Shown here piece after piece: positions 8,841 through 16,377 of a stretch of DNA of 64,000 bases. Under the pieces are notes generated by a model, which made no database searches, was not told the origin of the DNA, and was given only the letters and a program-made list of their open reading frames with translations. Both the position numbers and the translations under genes were made by a program. Each line of letters begins with the position of its first letter. Position 1 is the stretch's first letter. This DNA is from JANQFV01 sp964468185 (GTDB lineage: Bacteria > Planctomycetota > Phycisphaerae > UBA1845 > Fen-1342): contig CAYXTR010000006.1 in the NCBI GenBank assembly GCA_964468185.1, forward strand, positions 1 through 64,000, in the 5' to 3' direction.

Positions 8841-10406
8841 GTGCCAGAACGCCCCCCATTTGATCCCGCTCGTCGCCGGCGCCGCCCCACCAAGGCGAGC
8901 ACAGCCCGAACGCCAGCCACGCTCTCCGTCTGGCAGGTCAATGAACTCGTGCGCGGTGCCATCGCAACGCATGTTCCCGCGACACTGCACGTCGTCGGCG
9001 AAATCGGCAATCTCTCACGCCCCGGCAGCGGCCACATCTACCTCACGCTGAAGGACGCTTCCGCGGAGCTGCGGTGCGTGGTCTGGCGCAGTACGGCGGC
9101 GCGTCTCCGATTCGAGCCCGAAATCGGCATGGAAGTCATCGCCACCGGGGGGTTGGAAGTCTACGCGCAGCGTGGCAGCTACCAGCTCATCGCCCGCAAG
9201 CTCGAACCCCGCGGCGTCGGGGCCCTGGAAGTCGCCTTCCGCCAACTCAAGGAACGCTTGGAACGCGATGGGCTGTTCGAGTCATCCCGCAAAAAGCCAC
9301 TGCCCCGTATTCCTCAGCGTGTTGCACTCGTGACAAGTCCTACGGGTGCGGCAATTCGGGACATGTTGCACACGTTCGCGCGACGCTTCCCGGTCGTCGA
9401 TATCCTCGTGTTTCCGGTGCGTGTGCAGGGCAAGGGCGCGGCAAACGAAATCGCGACCGCCATCCGCACACTCAACCGCCAGGCCAACGCGCTGGGCGGG
9501 ATCGACTTGCTGATTGTCGGCCGCGGCGGCGGATCGCTCGAGGACCTGTGGGCCTTCAATGAGGAGGTCGTCGCGCGGGCCATCTCTGCCAGCCGGATTC
9601 CGGTGGTCAGTGCGGTCGGTCACGAAGTTGACGTCAGCATCAGCGATCTCGTCGCGGATCTGCGTGCACCGACGCCGACGGCAGCGGCCGAGTTGGTCAC
9701 CCCCACGCTCGACGAACTGCTGGAAAGCCTGGGTCGCCAAATCATGCGCGTCCAAAGTCATACGAGGCATGTGCTTCGACTCGCTGAGGCGGAGTTCTCG
9801 GCGGCGCTCGCTTGTGATGTGCTGGCTCGTCCAATCAACCGACTCCGCCAACATTACCAGACCATCGACGACCGCCAGCAACATCTTCAGCTCGCTGTCA
9901 GCCAGCTACTGCGCGGCGCCAATCGTAGCCTGAGTAATGCCGAACTCGACTTGCTCCGCGTCGCAGCCGGTGCCCGCTTCGAGCGGTTGGGACGCGCGCT
10001 CGATCGGCGGCTGGAACGACTAAACCACTCGCTCGGGAGTCTGCGTTTCAGACGCGAACGCAGTCTCGCCGCTTCGCAGCGGCACCTGACGCAGTTAGGG
10101 CCGGATCGCTCGCTACAGCGGTTGCATGAGCACCTCCGCCAAGCCGGCCTGCGGCTGGACACCGCCGCGCATCATCTGCTTCGTGACCGGGCACGGTCGT
10201 TGAAAGCATCCATGCAAGCTGCGATGGCGTGCGACCCGCGGAACATCCTCCGGCGAGGCTTCAGCATTGCACGTGACGTGCGCTCGCGGAGCGTACTGCG
10301 CTCACTTCAGGACATTCATGATAAAATGAGGATCACTATCGAACTTGCTGATGGCGAGTTCCGCGGTATAGCCGATGATCCCCGACAGCCAAGCCTGTTC
10401 GACTGA
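8841..10406 (+). CDS. xseA: Exodeoxyribonuclease VII large subunit
   Basis: XseA is the catalytic subunit of ExoVII, which degrades single-stranded DNA from both ends in repair and recombination. The 521-residue product has the N-terminal OB fold (about residues 30-125, VVGEIGNLSRPGSGHIYLTLKD) and the catalytic core, with VALVTSPTGAAIRDM and LIVGRGGGSLEDLWAFNEE (about residue 230), then SAVGHEVDVSISDLVADLRAPTPTAAAE. A long helical region rich in Arg and Leu (about 285-450) forms the coiled coil, and the end has the usual RGFSI segment. The GTG start 8841 gives a basic 25-residue leader of uncertain reality. A later start near residue 27 cannot be excluded. No xseB small-subunit gene is seen next to it. 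Confidence 0.95.
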   Translation: MPERPPFDPARRRRRPTKASTARTPATLSVWQVNELVRGAIATHVPATLHVVGEIGNLSRPGSGHIYLTLKDASAELRCVVWRSTAARLRFEPEIGMEVIATGGLEVYAQRGSYQLIARKLEPRGVGALEVAFRQLKERLERDGLFESSRKKPLPRIPQRVALVTSPTGAAIRDMLHTFARRFPVVDILVFPVRVQGKGAANEIATAIRTLNRQANALGGIDLLIVGRGGGSLEDLWAFNEEVVARAISASRIPVVSAVGHEVDVSISDLVADLRAPTPTAAAELVTPTLDELLESLGRQIMRVQSHTRHVLRLAEAEFSAALACDVLARPINRLRQHYQTIDDRQQHLQLAVSQLLRGANRSLSNAELDLLRVAAGARFERLGRALDRRLERLNHSLGSLRFRRERSLAASQRHLTQLGPDRSLQRLHEHLRQAGLRLDTAAHHLLRDRARSLKASMQAAMACDPRNILRRGFSIARDVRSRSVLRSLQDIHDKMRITIELADGEFRGIADDPRQPSLFD

Positions 10407-10621
10407 TCGTCCCAGGCACAGGAGCAAGATTGATATCAGCCTTTCATCTTCCGCTTGACGCCCTCCGAGTATGCGTGGATGCTGTACCCAGTAGCCACCG
10501 GACGTCCATGACTGGTGATTCCGTATGGCGGCCCTGCCATTGTGTCCGTCGAGGTGCTGAAGTCTCTCGGCGCGGTGCTAAGGAGTCGTACGAATTGGTA
10601 CCGTTTTAATTGGGGTAGCCG

Positions 10622-10990
10622 TTGAACAGCTATAGCGTCCTGGTTGCCGAGGACGACGAAAACATCCGATCGCTGATGTGCCGCAGCCTCGAACAGGCCG
10701 GCTACGACGTCTGCGAAGCCGCCAATGGGGATGAAGCGATCCGTGCGCTGCGCGCTACGAACTTCAATCTGGTCGTGACCGATATTCTGATGCCGGAAAA
10801 AGATGGCTTTGAAACCATCATGTACCTGCGAAAGGAGCAACCCGGCACGAAGGTCATTGCGATCAGTGGTGGCGAAAACCGCCTGTTCCTCGAGAGCGCC
10901 GCGGGGCTCGGTGCTACGCGAATTCTGACCAAGCCGTTCCGTCCCAGTGAGTTGATCCAGGCGGTGAAGGAGCTGTTACAGACAACCTGA
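10622..10990 (+). CDS. Stand-alone CheY-like response regulator receiver
   Basis: A 122-residue receiver domain with no output domain. The acidic pocket (VLVAEDDEN near residues 7-13), the phosphoacceptor Asp in VVTDILMPEKDG near residue 53, the AISGG threonine/serine region and the conserved lysine in ILTKPF are all present. It probably relays phosphate or works as a protein-protein switch. The start is TTG 10622, chosen because the receiver begins immediately, and a weak GGGG element lies upstream. No kinase is adjacent: xseA lies upstream and a convergent DUF192 gene downstream. Confidence 0.88.
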   Translation: MNSYSVLVAEDDENIRSLMCRSLEQAGYDVCEAANGDEAIRALRATNFNLVVTDILMPEKDGFETIMYLRKEQPGTKVIAISGGENRLFLESAAGLGATRILTKPFRPSELIQAVKELLQTT

Positions 10991-11023
10991 TCATCCTTCC
11001 GCCGCGCCGCCGTGACGCCCCCC

Positions 11024-11545
11024 CTACTCGATCGCGAAGACGTCTGGTGGGATGTTCAACACGTCGCCTTCGGATACCCCCAGTTCGTCCAGGGTACCCT
11101 GCTTGACCTCCAACGCGAACATCGCCGGCTCGATCGAGCTGAATGATCGCCAGGTCAGGGGTGGCATCTGCCAGATCTTCACGATCGTTCCGTTGGCGCG
11201 GGCAAACGCGATATCCAGTGGCGTCACCGTGTTTCGCATCCAGAATCCGCGGGGCCGCTCATCCTCGAAGACAAACAGCATGCCCTGATCGTCGGCAATC
11301 TCCTCGGGCGTAACGAACATCAGTCCCTCTTCCACGACCGTGCGACGGGTGCCCGGCTCCTGAGGAGCGGCTTCCTGTGCAAGCCAGACTCGGATCACGT
11401 GATCATTCACCGTAATGGTCGCTGTGGGTAACGCGCCGAGTGGATGCTCGCGCTCGGCGTCGCTGGGAAATGTCCCACTACCCAGACAACCTGTCAGGCC
11501 GAGCAATATCGCCATGGGCAGCAACCGACGTGCCGGTGGGTGCAT
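11024..11545 (-). CDS. DUF192 lipoprotein
   Basis: A 173-residue DUF192 family protein. The conserved core is clear: GLMFVTPEEIADDQGMLFVFEDERPRGFWMRNT (starting near residue 75), then LDIAFARANGTIVKI and the C-terminal ALEVKQGTLDELGV. The function of this small beta-barrel family is unknown. The N-terminus MHPPARRLLPMAILLGLTGC is a lipoprotein signal with the lipid-modified Cys at residue 20. I chose ATG 11545 because it overlaps the stop codon of the upstream esterase gene by one base (TAATG), which suggests translational coupling, and because it fits the lipobox. A further ATG 16 codons upstream would lengthen the leader without support. Confidence 0.88.
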   Translation of the reverse strand: MHPPARRLLPMAILLGLTGCLGSGTFPSDAEREHPLGALPTATITVNDHVIRVWLAQEAAPQEPGTRRTVVEEGLMFVTPEEIADDQGMLFVFEDERPRGFWMRNTVTPLDIAFARANGTIVKIWQMPPLTWRSFSSIEPAMFALEVKQGTLDELGVSEGDVLNIPPDVFAIE

Positions 11546-13230
11546 TACGCCGCCGTCCGGTTGCAGCTGAGTCGTTCGCGTCTGAGATTGCATGTATCAA
11601 GCATAGGCGCGAAGTGCCGTGCGCGACAAGCACCCGCCATAGCGGACATCTGCCACGCCACGCCGCGCTCGGTCTTCTCGTCGCGTTGCTCCTGCGGGTC
11701 GGGGACCTCGCGAAGATAGTGGATGCGGAAACGCTCCTTCATCTGCCGGGCCGCCTTGAGCAGTGTCATCGGCGGGAGCATGTGGCCGCCGCCGGGGACG
11801 ACCCTGATAAACGCATCGCTCTTCAGTTCCTTCAGCGTATCACGGAGCAGGTAGAATGCCCTTTCCAGAAAGAAGTCATCCCGGTCGCCGCAGTAGAGGT
11901 ACAGCTTGCCCGTCAGTTTCGGCCCTAGCAACTCCCAATTCGTCTTCAGGATGTGCGTGATATCGTAGCGCCGCCAGGCTTCGGCCACCGCAGGGTCCAT
12001 CCGCCCCGTTTCATGATCGAACAATCGCCCGGGCGCGCCATCTTTTCCGCGCGGGCTGAAGACGGCATCGAACGACTGCATCTGACCACCTCTTCCCAGG
12101 ACATCCTCCTTGTGAACGAAGTCCTTCAGCTCGATCGGCGGTCCGAAGAGACCCTTCCGTGAGAACATCCGCGGCTCACCGTCTTCGCCGAACAGCATGT
12201 TCGCGTCCGGTTCGTAGATGTTCACGTGCTGAAAGGCGCGAAAATCTACCGGATCCGGCGACATCGACCAGACCGCCCCGAACGTGTCCGGATAGGTAAT
12301 CTGCAGCCAGAGGCTGCTCCACCCGCCGGACGAAATGCCCGTGAGATAGCGGGCTTCGACATCCGGGATCAGTCGGAAGCGCTTTTCGAGATAGGGGATC
12401 AACTCATGCACGAGCGCCGCACCCCACGGGCCGTTGTTGTCCGAATCCGCCCAGACGTGGTGACCGGTGACCCAGTCGGCATCAATGAACATCACAACCG
12501 CGTCAAACCCAACCGAGCCCAGCAGATGGCCCCACATGAAATGATACTGCTCGGCATCGTAGATCGTGTCGCCGAAACCCGAAATCACATACACCGTCGG
12601 AAACCGCTCGCCCTTTTCCTCGTGATACGCATCCGGTAGCAGCGCAGCGGCGCGCAGGTGTACGAAGCGATCGTGAAATTCACTCAGGCGCTCACTCTTC
12701 AGGCGCACGTACTTCACATGCTTCGAGTCTGCCAGACGCGGTCGCTCGATCGTGTCGTTGATCACGAACCGGATGGTTTCCGGAGCCTCCGGCTCATGTG
12801 TGAAGGTGATCGCGCGGCTGATGCCATTGCCTGGCGCTGAGATCACGTCGTGCGAGCGGTTGTTCAGATTCAGCACCGCCCGGGCCCGATAACGACCAGC
12901 CGGCAGCTCCGCCAGCGGATCGGGATACGCCAGACAGTCATCTGCCTTGACCTGCAACTTGTCGCCGGGCCTCCATGCCGTGACATCGCGCGCAATTAGT
13001 GGCTCACGCTGAAACCAATTGACGGCTTCAAGTGGTTCCTGCGCCGTATCGCGCGTCAATACGACGTAAACGCGCCCGGTGTATGGAGTGCTGCTTACCG
13101 ACCGCGTGAAGTTGATTTCGAATTCTGGTCCGGCGGTGAGCGTCACCGCAACCTGGGTCAGCAGCAGGACCGCCACGCCGATCATTGCCCGCCGGCACAG
13201 CGCTTCAGATCCGAACAGCTTACCGAACAT
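11545..13230 (-). CDS. Secreted esterase D-like alpha/beta hydrolase
   Basis: A putative exported esterase of 561 residues. The alpha/beta hydrolase part shows FPTVYVISGFGDTIYDAEQYHFMWG and the nucleophile elbow TGISSGGWSS, with the nucleophile Ser300 in G-x-S-x-G. The late PGGGHMLPP provides a plausible catalytic His. Residues 1-165 are a beta-rich N-terminal domain of the type found in front of some carbohydrate esterases. ATG 13230 has AAGGGG 6 bases upstream and starts a signal peptide (hydrophobic MIGVAVLLLTQVAVTLTAG after a basic region). The substrate is unknown; carbohydrate-bound esters or phosphotriester-like substrates are possible. Its stop codon overlaps the start of the DUF192 lipoprotein gene. 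Confidence 0.82.
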   Translation of the reverse strand: MFGKLFGSEALCRRAMIGVAVLLLTQVAVTLTAGPEFEINFTRSVSSTPYTGRVYVVLTRDTAQEPLEAVNWFQREPLIARDVTAWRPGDKLQVKADDCLAYPDPLAELPAGRYRARAVLNLNNRSHDVISAPGNGISRAITFTHEPEAPETIRFVINDTIERPRLADSKHVKYVRLKSERLSEFHDRFVHLRAAALLPDAYHEEKGERFPTVYVISGFGDTIYDAEQYHFMWGHLLGSVGFDAVVMFIDADWVTGHHVWADSDNNGPWGAALVHELIPYLEKRFRLIPDVEARYLTGISSGGWSSLWLQITYPDTFGAVWSMSPDPVDFRAFQHVNIYEPDANMLFGEDGEPRMFSRKGLFGPPIELKDFVHKEDVLGRGGQMQSFDAVFSPRGKDGAPGRLFDHETGRMDPAVAEAWRRYDITHILKTNWELLGPKLTGKLYLYCGDRDDFFLERAFYLLRDTLKELKSDAFIRVVPGGGHMLPPMTLLKAARQMKERFRIHYLREVPDPQEQRDEKTERGVAWQMSAMAGACRARHFAPMLDTCNLRRERLSCNRTAA

Positions 13231-13363
13231 ATCCATCCCCTTGCTGGTGACTTTCATCTTGTTTGAATGCTTACGCGGCCGGGCGCCTCGCCGCAACGCG
13301 GAAACCGTGTAAAATCGTCGGCCCGAGGTGGAGGTCAGGCAGGGAGTGTAACAGGAACTCAAT

Positions 13364-14194
13364 ATGCGTATACGACTCGCACACAGCCCGGACCCGGACG
13401 ATGCCTTCATGTTCTATGGGCTCAGCAGCGGAGCGATCGACACCGGACCTTATGAGTTTGAACACGTCCTGGATGATATTCAAACGCTCAATGACCGGGC
13501 CATGGAAGGTGAATATGAAGTTACCGCAATCAGCATTCATGCCTATCCGTACGTCGCTGACAAGTATGCGCTGACCTCGTGCGGGTCGAGCATGGGGGAT
13601 GGATACGGCCCGATGGTCGTTACGCGTCAGAAGATGCAGCTTACCGACCTGGCCGGTACGACGATTGCGATTCCGGGGCGAATGACGACGGCGTTTCTCG
13701 TTCTGCAACTGGCCCTGGGCAAAGACAATTTCGCATCGAAGGTCGTCATGTTCGACGAGATCCCCGACGCCGTCGTGAACCGCGATGTCGACGCGGGCCT
13801 GTTGATTCACGAGGGCCAACTCACCTACTCACAATATGGCCTGCACCTGGTCGTCGATCTCGGCGTCTGGTGGCAGAACCGGACGGGCCTGCCCCTGCCA
13901 CTCGGCGGCAATGTGATCCGGCGAGACCTCGGGGACGATCACATTCGCGAGGTCACGCAACTGATTCGTGCGAGCATTCAATACAGCCTTGATCATCGCG
14001 AGCAGGCGGTCGAGTACGCGCTGCAATACGGCCGTGGTCTCGATATGGGTCTGGCGGACCGCTTCGTGGGCATGTACGTTAACCAATGGACGCTCGACTA
14101 CGGCTCACGTGGACGGGAAGCCGTCCAGCGGCTGCTCAGCGATGGTGCCTCGGCCGGCTTGGTCCCGCAGATCGGCGCGATCGACTTCATTTGA
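13364..14194 (+). CDS. mqnD: 1,4-dihydroxy-6-naphthoate synthase, futalosine menaquinone pathway
   Basis: MqnD converts cyclic dehypoxanthinyl futalosine to 1,4-dihydroxy-6-naphthoate in the alternative menaquinone pathway. The 276-residue protein has the MqnA/MqnD periplasmic-binding-like fold. It begins with SPDPDDAFMFYGL (residues 8-20), a typical MqnD signature. A ligand region follows with SCGSSMGDGYGPMVV (about 72-86), then AIPGRMTTAFLVLQL, GLLIHEGQLTYSQYGL and GLPLPLGGNVIRRDLG. ATG 13364 follows AGGAAC. The gene lies head-to-head with the esterase gene and is followed 46 bases later by an MTA-phosphorylase-like gene, possibly in one operon. MqnA is the main alternative, but the N-terminal signature fits MqnD better. 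Confidence 0.88.
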   Translation: MRIRLAHSPDPDDAFMFYGLSSGAIDTGPYEFEHVLDDIQTLNDRAMEGEYEVTAISIHAYPYVADKYALTSCGSSMGDGYGPMVVTRQKMQLTDLAGTTIAIPGRMTTAFLVLQLALGKDNFASKVVMFDEIPDAVVNRDVDAGLLIHEGQLTYSQYGLHLVVDLGVWWQNRTGLPLPLGGNVIRRDLGDDHIREVTQLIRASIQYSLDHREQAVEYALQYGRGLDMGLADRFVGMYVNQWTLDYGSRGREAVQRLLSDGASAGLVPQIGAIDFI

Positions 14195-14240
14195 AACAAC
14201 GTAGAGTACACGGTTCTACGACAGGCGCGACGAGGACAAC

Positions 14241-15125
14241 ATGCTCGCAGTGATTGGTGGCACAGGACTGGGCGAAGCACTTTTCGGCGAATCCGGGGGC
14301 AAGCTGCATGAGATCGAAACGCCGTTCGGCCGCCCCAGCGGTCCGATACGCGTCGTGAACTGGCACGGTCTCGATGTCGCCCTGCTGGGCCGCCATGGTG
14401 TTGGGCACATTCATAATCCGGCACAGGTGCCCTACCGGGCGAACATCTATGCGCTGAAATCGCTGGGAGCAACGCATATTCTCGCCAGCGGTGCCGTGGG
14501 ATCACTTCGCGAGCACATCGAACCGCGGCAACTCGTCGTACCCGATCAGATCATCGACAAGACCTGGCGTCGAAACCCGACATTCTTTGACGACGATATC
14601 GCGGTCCACGTCGAGTTTGCCGAGCCATTCTGTCCCGAATTGCGCAAATTGCTGCTTTCTGTTGCCGACCGCGTCGATACGCAGGTGCACGACAAGGGCA
14701 CGTACGTCTGCATGGAAGGTCCCGCCTTCAGTACCGTCGCCGAATCCAACATGCATCGGGCGTGGGGTGGCGACCTGATCGGCATGACGGCCATGCCGGA
14801 GGCCAAGCTGGCCCGTGAGGCGGAGATGGCATACGCCCTCGTAGCACTCGCCACGGACTATGACTGCTGGCGGCCACACGATCCGGGGCTCACGCGCGAG
14901 GCGCTGCTGGGCGAGATCATCGGGCACTTGCAGGCCGCCACGCAGAACGCCCTCAGCCTGATCCGCGCGGCCATCGAGGCGTTTGCCGACAAACCACTGC
15001 CGCAGACCGCGGTGCACTGTGGGTTGGATCTCGCCGTGTGGACCGATCGCAGCACCCTCATGCCGGAGGTCACGCAACGTTACGGCATCCTCCTGGAACG
15101 CTACCTGGCGACGAAGCCTGGTTGA
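14241..15125 (+). CDS. S-methyl-5'-thioadenosine phosphorylase-like nucleoside phosphorylase
   Basis: A 294-residue member of the trimeric nucleoside phosphorylase family (PNP/MTAP). Signatures are GGTGLGEALF at the N-terminus (phosphate loop), GRHGVGHIHNPAQVPYRANIYALKSLGATHIL (residues 53-84), CMEGPAFSTVAESNMHRAWGGDLIGMTAMPEAKLAREAEM (about 160-199) and the ATDYDCW active-site segment. In most bacteria such an enzyme salvages methylthioadenosine or 6-oxopurines. Here it directly follows mqnD, so it may instead, or also, split aminodeoxyfutalosine or futalosine in menaquinone synthesis. That is an inference from position. The start ATG 14241 has GAGG about 7 bases upstream. Confidence 0.9.
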   Translation: MLAVIGGTGLGEALFGESGGKLHEIETPFGRPSGPIRVVNWHGLDVALLGRHGVGHIHNPAQVPYRANIYALKSLGATHILASGAVGSLREHIEPRQLVVPDQIIDKTWRRNPTFFDDDIAVHVEFAEPFCPELRKLLLSVADRVDTQVHDKGTYVCMEGPAFSTVAESNMHRAWGGDLIGMTAMPEAKLAREAEMAYALVALATDYDCWRPHDPGLTREALLGEIIGHLQAATQNALSLIRAAIEAFADKPLPQTAVHCGLDLAVWTDRSTLMPEVTQRYGILLERYLATKPG

Positions 15126-15141
15126 CCGCGGTCGGCTGCGC

Positions 15142-16257
15142 CTACAGCAGGGCTCGCAGCGACGACACCACGCGGTCGATTCCCGTTTCGGTCAGATGAT
15201 TGTGGAACGGCAGCGCGATCGTCCGCTGGGCGAGCGCCTCGGTGACCGGGAAGTCCCCTTCCTTGAATCCAAACTGCTCGACATAGAAGGGCTGCAAGTG
15301 AATCGGCGTGAAGTAGTTGTTGCAGCCGATGTGCTGCGCGCGCAGTCCAGCCAGGATGGCGTCGCGCTGCGCCTGCGAGTACTCGTCACTTAGCCGCACG
15401 ACGAACACGAACCAACTGATATCGACGTCGTCCGGCACGTGCTGCATCGTCAGGCGCGGTTCGTCCGCCAGCCGCTCGCAGTACATCTGCGCCACGCGCG
15501 TCCGCTTGGCGAGAATCTCCTCCAGCCGCTGCATTTGCACGGCGCCGATCGCCGCCTGGATGTCCGTCAGCCGGTAGTTGAAGCCGAGCCGGGCGTGGGC
15601 CAGCCAGCCGGCGTCCGGGTCGCGGCCCTGATTGCAGCACGAGCGTGCGATGAATGCGATTTCATCATCATTGGTGACGATCATGCCACCTTCGCCGGTC
15701 GTGATCTGCTTGTTCGGGTAAAATGCGAAGATCCCCGCCTCGCCGATCGTGCCGGCCGGCCGACCGTGATAGCGTGCCCCCAGCGCCTCGCAGGAGTCCT
15801 CCAACACACGCAGGCCGTGCTTGCGAGCGACTTCCCAGACGCCGTCCATATCCGGCATTGAGCCGAACACATCCACCGGCAGGATCGCCTTCGTCCGCTC
15901 GGTGATGGCCCCTTCGATCTTCGCCACGTCGATCTGCCAGGTCTGCGGATCGATGTCGACGAATACGGGGCGTCCGCCGTCGAACATGATGCTATTGCTC
16001 GATGCGATGAACGAGAACGGCGTCGTGATCACTTCGTCGCCGGGACCAATGCCCATCGCGTGCCAGCACAGGTGCAGGCCCGCCGTGCCGCTGCTGCAGC
16101 TGATTGCGTGCTTCACGCCAAGCTGCCGGCGGAACTCCTCCTCGAACTCACCCAGCTTCGGCCCGAGGCTGAGACGATCGGAATTCAGCACTGCGAGAAC
16201 GGCGTCAATTTCGGCCTGCGTAATATCCTGAGCGGACAAACTGATGGGAGAGGTCAC
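15142..16257 (-). CDS. DegT/DnrJ/EryC1-type PLP-dependent sugar aminotransferase
   Basis: A 371-residue fold-type I aminotransferase of the family that installs amino groups on nucleotide-linked keto sugars. It shows SCSSGTAGLHLCWHAMGIGPGDEVITTPFSFIASSNSI (substrate/PLP region, about 50-90), VDVFGSMPDMD, EDSCEALGARY with the cofactor-binding Asp, and FAFYPNKQITTGEGG containing the Schiff-base lysine (about residue 175). The C-terminal part has the usual PIHLQPFY motif. GTG 16257 is supported by AGGAG 7 bases upstream. Alone here, it could serve surface glycan synthesis, but no other nucleotide-sugar gene is adjacent. It is divergent from the ABC exporter gene. Confidence 0.92.
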   Translation of the reverse strand: MTSPISLSAQDITQAEIDAVLAVLNSDRLSLGPKLGEFEEEFRRQLGVKHAISCSSGTAGLHLCWHAMGIGPGDEVITTPFSFIASSNSIMFDGGRPVFVDIDPQTWQIDVAKIEGAITERTKAILPVDVFGSMPDMDGVWEVARKHGLRVLEDSCEALGARYHGRPAGTIGEAGIFAFYPNKQITTGEGGMIVTNDDEIAFIARSCCNQGRDPDAGWLAHARLGFNYRLTDIQAAIGAVQMQRLEEILAKRTRVAQMYCERLADEPRLTMQHVPDDVDISWFVFVVRLSDEYSQAQRDAILAGLRAQHIGCNNYFTPIHLQPFYVEQFGFKEGDFPVTEALAQRTIALPFHNHLTETGIDRVVSSLRALL

Positions 16258-16377
16258 TGCGAAACTCCTGGATGAGCGATGGTAACCGGCCAGCACACCG
16301 TGGACGGCACGTGGGGTGGCCGACCGGGCGATCAGCGCTATGCGCCCGCGGCGAGGTCGCTATCATAACGCCGAGCA

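Noticed and set aside
8841..10621. Search for xseB between xseA and the receiver gene
   Set aside because: No small frame of the expected length and helical composition is present in 10407-10621.
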